This document shows positions 57,470 to 64,000 of a stretch of 64,000 nucleotides of DNA, piece after piece (within the stretch, counting starts at the first letter, position 1; the number at the start of each line of letters is the position of its first letter). The notes below the pieces were generated by a model. It ran no database searches. It was not told the DNA's origin and saw nothing but the letters and a program-made list of their open reading frames with translations. Source of the stretch: Przewalskia tangutica (Eukaryota > Streptophyta > Magnoliopsida > Solanales > Solanaceae); contig CM056724.1 in assembly GCA_029844215.1 (NCBI GenBank), positions 92,089,093 to 92,153,092 of the forward strand. The letters are read 5' to 3'. The translations under genes were made by a program, and so were the position numbers.

Positions 57470-58523
57470 TGTTGGAAATTTACTAATGTGGAATTAAGAT
57501 TATCCCATTATTTATGACTCGAACAATTGGATCCCGCACGTCGGAAACGTCATTTTCACACACGTAGTGCCAAGTATCATAAATTTCATTAGTGAAAGAG
57601 ATATTGGTACGTGATTAAACATTTGAGACATGAAATGATGGATGGTTGTTGGTTAAATGACACATGTTCCACATTGGTAAATGAAGGAAGAAGTGTACGA
57701 ACTGTAAGATCAAAACGAGTCGGAAAAGGGCCGCGGCATCACCACAGAGCCGGGGCGCCATGGAGCCACCACCTTAAGGGCCGCGGTGCTAGTTGGTCTT
57801 CTGGTAACTGGAGCTGCGGCGCCGCAGCGCTAACGAGGCAGTGTCTGTGCGAACGAAAGTCCAAAAGTTTGGCTGATTATGGGGACGTTTTGGGGCATTA
57901 AGATGTCAGTTTCTTCTCCATAAATCAACAATTATTTGACTGCATTACTTGGTGAATTAAGTGACCATTATATGACACTTAAATGACCATTACATGAGCA
58001 CTTGAAGAGGCATTCTTACACTACTATAAATTGAGGCCTTAGGCTCAATTGAAGAACACACTTCACTCTTATTTAGTTCAGATTTCTCTGACATTCTTAC
58101 TCTCTAGCATACTTTCACACACTCAAAGATTCTTCTTGAGAAACACTTGAGTTTCCTTTTCTCATTTGTTTGATGATGTTTTATCTTGGGAGACAATTGC
58201 CCATAAACGTAAAAGGATATATACGGGGCAATAATGTCTTAAGGACATAGTGCTAACACTCGATTCAACACAGTTGTAACAAGTAAGGATTTAGTGTCTC
58301 TTGGTTTTAGGTTATACAGATCAAGGAGCTTGTTGCAATTGAACAAAGATCCAGGACGGCTGATCCAAGAACCATTCAAGACATATCAAGAACTCACAAG
58401 TTTATTGTAGCCACAACACTTGTTGGCTACAAGATTGTTAACTATTTTAATCATTATAGATTATCCTTTCGAAGCACTAATAGTAGTTGTTTACTATCCC
58501 GTACATCCATTGTGTTACTCACA
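57470..58523 (+). repeat. C1 5' LTR (1054 bp)
   Basis: It contains TATAAA at 58025-58030 and, 190-300 bp upstream, a GC module with GGGCCGCGGC (57728-57737), GGGGCGCC and the perfect 16-bp palindrome GCTGCGGCGCCGCAGC (57813-57828). Confidence 0.93.
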
Positions 58524-59930
58524 ATCTTAAGACATTATTTTTACTTGTGCTAGAAAGATATTTGTCAGCCGATGTGATCCTAAATCTGGATGTGGGTTTC
58601 GTGCTGAAACCAGTTATCTTGACAGTTATGTTAACAATTCTAACAATATCTATGTCAACAACAAAGCTTTCAGATATGGTCCTAATTTTGGCTCTTTTTT
58701 TCCCGACAATTACAATTTTGTCTCAGTCAAAGGTGAGATATTTGTCTCTGATGATGAGCTTGAAGATATTGTTGATAGTCAATGCTAGCAAGACTAAGGA
58801 TCAAGGAAGAGTTGTTGTCACCGCTTCCGAGAGTGGTGGAAACAAAGGCCCACGAGAGGTGGAGGATGTCAACTCGGACAAGAGGAGAAGGCTGAAGATG
58901 TTGTTCTATCTTGTGGCAGAGAGCCTACATCTGTCCCAGATGAAGGATCCGAACAATGGAAAGGAGGATTTGGACACGTAACTGACGTGGGCCAGAATCC
59001 AAAAGGTATGAGCTAACTATTTATTCCTTGTAAAAAATGAGATTAAAAGATGTCTGATTAAAATGAATAAAATAAGGCTATAAATATGAAAATGGTTTCC
59101 ATATATTCCTTACGCCTTAAAATCAGAAGTTTAATCTCGTTTTCCTTCTCGTTTAACGATTGGACTATGATAAACAACGATTTAAAAAGATATGGACTTA
59201 GGCAGAAATAAATTGGATTTATGGACAATCCTAAGTAAGAGCCAGGAATTTCCCTGGGCACCAATCATAAGGAAATATGACTAAAGACAAGGACTAGAGG
59301 ACTAGAGATAAACCTGTCACCATTTCCGACAGAAGATCCGTCTTTTGACAAGATAATATTGGACACTCAGTCATACAAAGCCTACGAGCAACTGGAGTGG
59401 GCTAGAGTTTTCCGGATCTTAAAAGATCTGAAGGCCAGAAAGAAATGCAGAAAAGAAATTGGACACTCAGTCTACCAAGGCAACTGGAGTGAGCTAGAGT
59501 ATCTAGATCTCATACGATTTGGTTAAGCCCTAACAACGGGCAAGAGGTTGTTCATGTGAATCAACTAAAAGGAGTTGAAGAGATTGTCCTCAAAAGGACT
59601 TCAGGGAATGGGATCACTCTAATAAGAGGTGATGCATGTCCCAAACGTAGTTTCAAGGACGTTGTTGGTCAAGCTGGTTTGAGACTAGTCTAATAGGTCT
59701 GTAATAACTAAGAATGATACAGTATGTATGTACCCAAGTGAATGATATATTTGTAATCCATGCATCTATGACTTCATAGATTAAGACAAGTTAAATAGAA
59801 AGCCATTCAAAACTAACTAAGTTGAGATTGTTGTCGTCTGTCGACATAAACTCTCAAATGAATGTGAGGTAGGTGAATAGGCAAAATAACCTTTCCATTC
59901 CGTTGAAGGAATAGCAAAAGAAACACTGCT
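58524..59930 (+). pseudogene. C1 gag/protease region, unrecognisably decayed
   Basis: By position this should hold gag and protease. Only short open stretches survive and none shows a zinc knuckle or DTG motif that I can defend. A 165-codon open stretch ending at 58981 begins inside the LTR and looks accidental. Confidence 0.45.
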
Positions 59931-60520
59931 CCTCTATAACATAGTCACGCCTATGTGGGTGATTTGACGCTTGTACAAATATAAGGGGAGACAAGAACGT
60001 TGTGATCTTTATTGATGATGGTACAACGTATTGCACCCTTTGTTGAAGAACAAAGATGAATTTGTTGAAGCAGATGAGTGTTACAAAGCAAAAGTTGAAA
60101 AACTACTAAGTCTACAGATTGAGGAATTCGTAGTGATAGAGGGGGAGAATGAAAAACATCATTTATCAAACGACTGCTCCTTACTCACCTCAGTCTAACG
60201 GTGTTAGCCAAGCGCAAAGCCGTACACATAAGGTATGTGGGCAAGGCATTCCTTACCGCTAATGTGAGTCTTAACAATAACTCCGCATAAGGATAAGGAT
60301 AACCCTCCATGTGAAGCATGGAAATGATCCCATCTATAAATATTGGGATATGGGGGTAGTGTGGAAAGTGTTGAAATACCAGAGCCAAAGCTGGTCAAGT
60401 TAGACCTAAGATTGTAGATTGCATATCCACTAGATCTGTAAATAACAGTAGTGTGTATCGCATCTCGGTGTTAAAGAATGATGAATTCTTTGAAGATAAC
60501 TTTCATTGGAAAGGAGAAAT
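59931..60520 (+). pseudogene. C1 integrase remnant
   Basis: Across frame changes the sequence shows GDLTLVQI, then VIFIDDGTTYC (second Asp block of copia integrase) at about 60000-60035. The third block follows as IYQTTAPYSPQSNGVSQAQS near 60165-60225, where the catalytic Glu is no longer present. Stops are frequent. Confidence 0.75.
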
Positions 60521-61640
60521 GAGTAATTGCTCAAGGTTAACAAGAACTCGTGAGTGCCTGATTGTACAGAACTAGACGTTCCAGATCTATAGGACTCGGA
60601 AGTTGTTGACTATCCGGAACTTAATGTTGAAGATCTACAGAACTCAGGGATTCTAGATGTTGAGCCGAAATAGAGCAAAAAGAGGGAACAAAGACTTGTT
60701 TCATGCCTTCTATCTTATATGGTTGAGAATGAACCATGGACAATTAACAAAGAATTGTCATATCTAGAAGCAATGCTTTAGAAAGAAGCTAAAAAGAGAT
60801 AAATAGACTCCATCAGATAGAACCACACTTGTGTGATGGTTGATCTTACTCTGGAAAAAGAACCCCTGGGTTGTAAAAGTGGATACTCAAATCGAGTAAA
60901 AAGTAGATAGATCTACTGATGAGTATAAGGCCGCGTCTACTTGGACATGTGCTCCTATGTGAATAATTTAACATCCAGGGCCACCACAGTCTTGCGTGAC
61001 ATGGATTTCGAGACAACCTTCCTAACCAGAGAGTTGGTTTAGTGGACTGTTGGGCTTCTTCCTGAACTTCCTTGTTGGTCCCTGAAATGTTTACATTTTG
61101 GTCCTGGGAGTTTCAGATAAAACATAAATAATGAATCTGACTACAAAAATTTGATGATGAAGTTAGAAAGTCAACAGTTGGAAAGCCAAAAGTCTAAAAG
61201 TGGAAGAAGAAAGTAATACGGAACAACCCGAGGGGTGTGCGGTTCTAGGAAAGAGAAGAAAGTATGTCGACTTGTCAAATCTCTGTGCGAGCTAAAGCAA
61301 GCCTCGAAGCAATAGTGTGAAAATTGTGATAGTTCTCTACTATCGAAGGGTTTCTCCATTAATGGGTGTGACAAATGTGTCTACATGAAAGGTAATTCTG
61401 ACTCGTTCGTCATGACGTGCCTTTACACATATGACATATTGATCACAGGGAGAAGTCCTAGGTTGATCCTAGAGACTGGGAGTATGTTGAAACAATGTTT
61501 CGATATGAATGATATAGGTATTGCAAATGACATTTTAGGAATTGGGGATTTCAAGACATCTAACGGACTGGTCTAAACAAAATTCATATGTGAGGTGTTT
61601 TGACAGTCTAATTGAAGTCACCAATGTATATGAATTATAG
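60521..61640 (+). pseudogene. C1 reverse transcriptase remnant
   Basis: The clearest part is 61256-61576: KKVCRLVKSLCELKQASKQ, then LLSKGFSINGCDKCVYMKG, then FVMTCLYTYDILITG. The last corresponds to the YVDD active site but reads YTYD, so the first catalytic Asp is lost. It is followed by FDMNDIGIANDILGI. Upstream (60521-61250) only weak traces remain. Confidence 0.8.
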
Positions 61641-61819
61641 AATTGATTGAAATCCTGGTGCATCCATATACCAGGAGGGATATGCGCAGGCACATGTAGT
61701 TTAGTGTATTTTACACACTACAACTTACCTGGCATCGACTCATAAAGAATATCAGTTGAACTAAGGTTCACTCGTGATTCTGAAATGACCAATAGAAGGC
61801 GTTAAATCAGATGTGACGA

Positions 61820-62298
61820 CATCTGAATTATTCGCTTATCTATGGATTATGGTATTCTGGATGTCCAGCGGTTCTGGGAGAATATAGTGATGCAAACTGG
61901 ACATCAGATCTGAAGAACACCAAAATCTACAAGTGGATGTGTAAGGTGTGTCTTTTTTAAAATCCTCTAAGCAAACTTGCATCAGCCGATTCGTGATGGA
62001 ATCAGAGTTTATCGCTTTGTACAAAGCATGATGAAAAGTTGAGTAACTTCACGTCCTCTTAGAGGATGTCCCTTATTGAGAGTAACTTATGTCTTTGTCA
62101 GTTATACAATGTAAGGGCACAGATGACGACGTCTAGACATAATAGTCGGAGACATAAAACCGTATGGTAGTTGATCATCGTGGGTGTCACTTCCTTGATT
62201 ACTAATCAAAGAATATAATAGACCCTTTAATTAAGGGATTACCCAAAGATCAAGAGTTATGTCGGTCTAGGGGAATGGGCTTAAAACCCAAACTATAA
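61820..62298 (+). pseudogene. C1 RNase H remnant and pol end
   Basis: VLGEYSDANWTSDLKNTKIY (around 61875-61935) matches the copia RNase H Asp block. The pol end is visible as DPLIKGLPKD near 62222-62250 and RGMGLKPKL near 62270-62298. Intervening blocks are scrambled by indels. Confidence 0.8.
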
Positions 62299-62924
62299 GA
62301 ACTGATACGGTGGATACCCAACCATACTGACTGGAGATCCCAATAATTTAGTTCAATGGGAAAACTATGTCGTAAAGGTTCAGTTGAGCGCTTCGGTGGA
62401 AGTAAGAGCACTTCGGATGGTATTTTTTGTAATGAATCATGAATCCAAAGGCGTTCCCGCGATAGACCTTAAAGTGCTACCTGTATGGTGGGTAGATGTT
62501 AAGTTTCCAAAACCTTTAATGATCATCAACGGTTGACGTTAGGTTTGAGGAAACTTTTAATGGTGCCTAACACTTGTAAAGTGGGGTATAATAGGATACT
62601 TTGTAGGAGACCACCTATTTAAGTGCAAGGACTAGCCGTCTCAAATGAATGCACTTTGGAATCCAAGTGTGTCCACGACCACAACTAAAAAAACATTAAG
62701 AAGAACAAAGTAATGAAAGTTGTTGTGTTGGTACCGTTGTCTTGGCTTACACTAAACACTGAGGGTTCAAGACATCACGTTTACCACACAGTAAGTAAGT
62801 CCGATGGTATTCAACTATGGAAGGTTCAAAGCTATGACTACTTATCCAGATACAACATTGATCCGTCGAAAGATTGCTAAAAAGGCACCTTGTGAGTGCG
62901 CCAAAATTTCTTTCATGAGGGGAT
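62299..62924 (+). other. C1 3' non-coding region
   Basis: Homologous to 7299-7904, including GAGCGCTTCGGTGGAAGTAAG. It ends in the purine tract before the 3' LTR. Confidence 0.85.
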
Positions 62925-63958
62925 TGTTAGAAATTTACTAATGTGGAATTAAGATTATTCCATTATTTATGACTCGAACAATTAGGATCCCGCATATCGG
63001 AAACGTCGTTTCCACACACGTGCACAAGTAGTGCCAATTATCGTAAATTTCATTAGTGAAAGAGATATTGGTTTGTGAGTAAACATTTAAGACATGAAAT
63101 GATGGGCGGTCGTTAGTTAAATGACACGTGTTCCACGTTGGTAAATGAAGGAAGAATTGTACGAAGTGTAAGATCGAAACGAGTCGGAAAAGGGTCGTGG
63201 CACCACCACCTCAAGGGCCGCAACGCCGAGGCACTGGTTGGTCTTCTGGACACTGGAGCTGTGGCACTAATGAGGCAATGTCTGAGCGAATGGAAGTCCA
63301 AAGGTTTGGCTGATTATGGGGACGTTTTGGGGCATTAAGATGTCAGTTTCTCCTCAATAAATCAGCCATTATTTGGCTGCATTACTTGGTGAATTAAGTG
63401 GTCATTACATGACACTTAAATGGCCATTACATGAGCACTTGAAGATGCATTCTTACACTACTATAAATTGAGGCCTTAGGCTCAATTGAACACACTTCAC
63501 TCTTATTTAATACAGATTTTTCTGACCTTCTTCCTCTCTAACATACTTTCACACACTCAAAGGTTCTTCTTGAGAAACACTTGAGTTTCCTTTGCTCATT
63601 TTTTTGATAATGTTTTATCTTGGGAGACAATTGCCCATAAACGTAAAATGATATATATGGGCCAATAATGTCTTAAGAACAGATTGCTAACACTCGACTC
63701 AGCACAGTTGTACCAAGTAGGGATTTAGTGTCTCTTGGTTTCAGGTTATCAAGATCAAGGAGCTTGTTGCAATTGAACGAAGATCCAGGACGACTGATCC
63801 AAGAATCATTCAAGACATATCAAGAACTCACAAGTTTATTGTAGCCACAACACTTGTTGGCTACAAGATTGTTAACTATTTTAATCATTATAGTTTATCT
63901 TTTCAAAACACTAGTAGTAGTTGTTTACTATTCTCATACATCCATTGTGTTACTCACA
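62925..63958 (+). repeat. C1 3' LTR (1034 bp)
   Basis: It starts TGTTAGAAATTTACTAATG and contains TATAAA at 63462-63467. The GC module is degraded (GGGTCGTGGCACC, GGGCCGCAACGCC, GAGCTGTGGC at 63188-63262), mostly by C-to-T and G-to-A changes relative to the 5' copy. It is followed by the TSD CAATT. Confidence 0.93.
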
Positions 63959-64000
63959 CAATTCATATATGCTTGCAAATTGTAATAGTTAATTATTTTG

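Larger units (their letters stand above)
57470..63958 (+). mobile_element. complete, eroded Ty1/copia element 'C1'
   Basis: LTRs at 57470-58523 and 62925-63958 start TGTT(G/A)GAAATTTACTAATG and end GTTACTCACA. A perfect TSD CAATT occurs at 57465-57469 and 63959-63963. The 4.4-kb interior has integrase, RT and RNase H remnants in copia order, all heavily mutated. The purine tract ATGAGGGGAT lies at 62915-62924. No clear iMet-type PBS follows the 5' LTR. LTRs differ visibly, so this is an older insertion. Confidence 0.92.

Noticed and set aside
58487..58981. 164-codon ORF at the start of C1
   Set aside because: It begins inside the 5' LTR, has no recognised domain and an unusual composition. 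It is most likely accidental.
1..64000. Host protein-coding gene
   Set aside because: Both strands were read throughout. Every recognisable coding segment belongs to a transposable element.

Overview
This 64 kb window is plant nuclear heterochromatin from a eudicot, probably an asterid, although the species cannot be fixed from the sequence. The evidence is the AT-rich background, Tekay-type chromovirus retrotransposons with ~3-4 kb LTRs primed by initiator-Met tRNA, Ty1/copia elements, an Athila/TAT-like non-autonomous element, a plant SINE tail and an L1-type LINE fragment. I found no intact host gene, functional tRNA, rRNA or CRISPR array. Almost all sequence belongs to LTR retrotransposons nested in one another. 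Most insertions could be closed by matching 5-bp target-site duplications (TSDs).

Layout. (1) 1-7298: minus-strand Ty3/gypsy element 'G1', with its far end outside the window. It reads integrase, RNase H/RT, protease, gag, PBS, then a 2.9-kb LTR (4421-7298), and it has landed in (2) the 3' part and LTR of an old copia element (7299 to ~8821). (3) ~8822-10133: relatively unique DNA holding a ~1-kb inverted-repeat element with a SINE inside. (4) 10134-57168: one copia element, 'C2', closed by TSD ACAAT. Its pol is split by a solo gypsy LTR (12301-16250, TSD CACTG). Its 3' LTR is split by a 37-kb gypsy array 'GB' (20032-57035, degenerate TSD GCAAG/GTAGG). (5) GB has three LTRs and two internal regions. 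Its first LTR carries a reverse solo LTR (22153-26081, TSD GTCCG). Its second internal region carries the Athila-like element 'D' (36884-52975, TSD GCTAT). D's 5' LTR is split at the TATA box by the minus-strand gag-only gypsy element 'E' (37354-46722, TSD CTATA). Nesting is therefore four elements deep: C2, GB, D, E. (6) 57470-63958: a complete but eroded copia element 'C1' with TSD CAATT.

How the parts work together. No element here looks autonomous. C2 has a Glu-to-Lys change at the integrase catalytic position plus several stops. GB has lost gag, protease and most of RT and instead carries an L1-type endonuclease stretch in both internal regions. D keeps a gag-like ORF and a broken proline-tailed ORF but no pol. 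E keeps only gag. D and E look like the youngest insertions, judging by their near-identical LTR pairs.

The most interesting signal is a GC-rich palindromic module built around GCGCCGCGGCGC. It sits upstream of the putative TATA box in the LTRs of unrelated gypsy, copia and Athila-like elements, and again inside D ahead of its second ORF. A second theme is a position-equivalent but sequence-divergent minisatellite block in every gypsy LTR.
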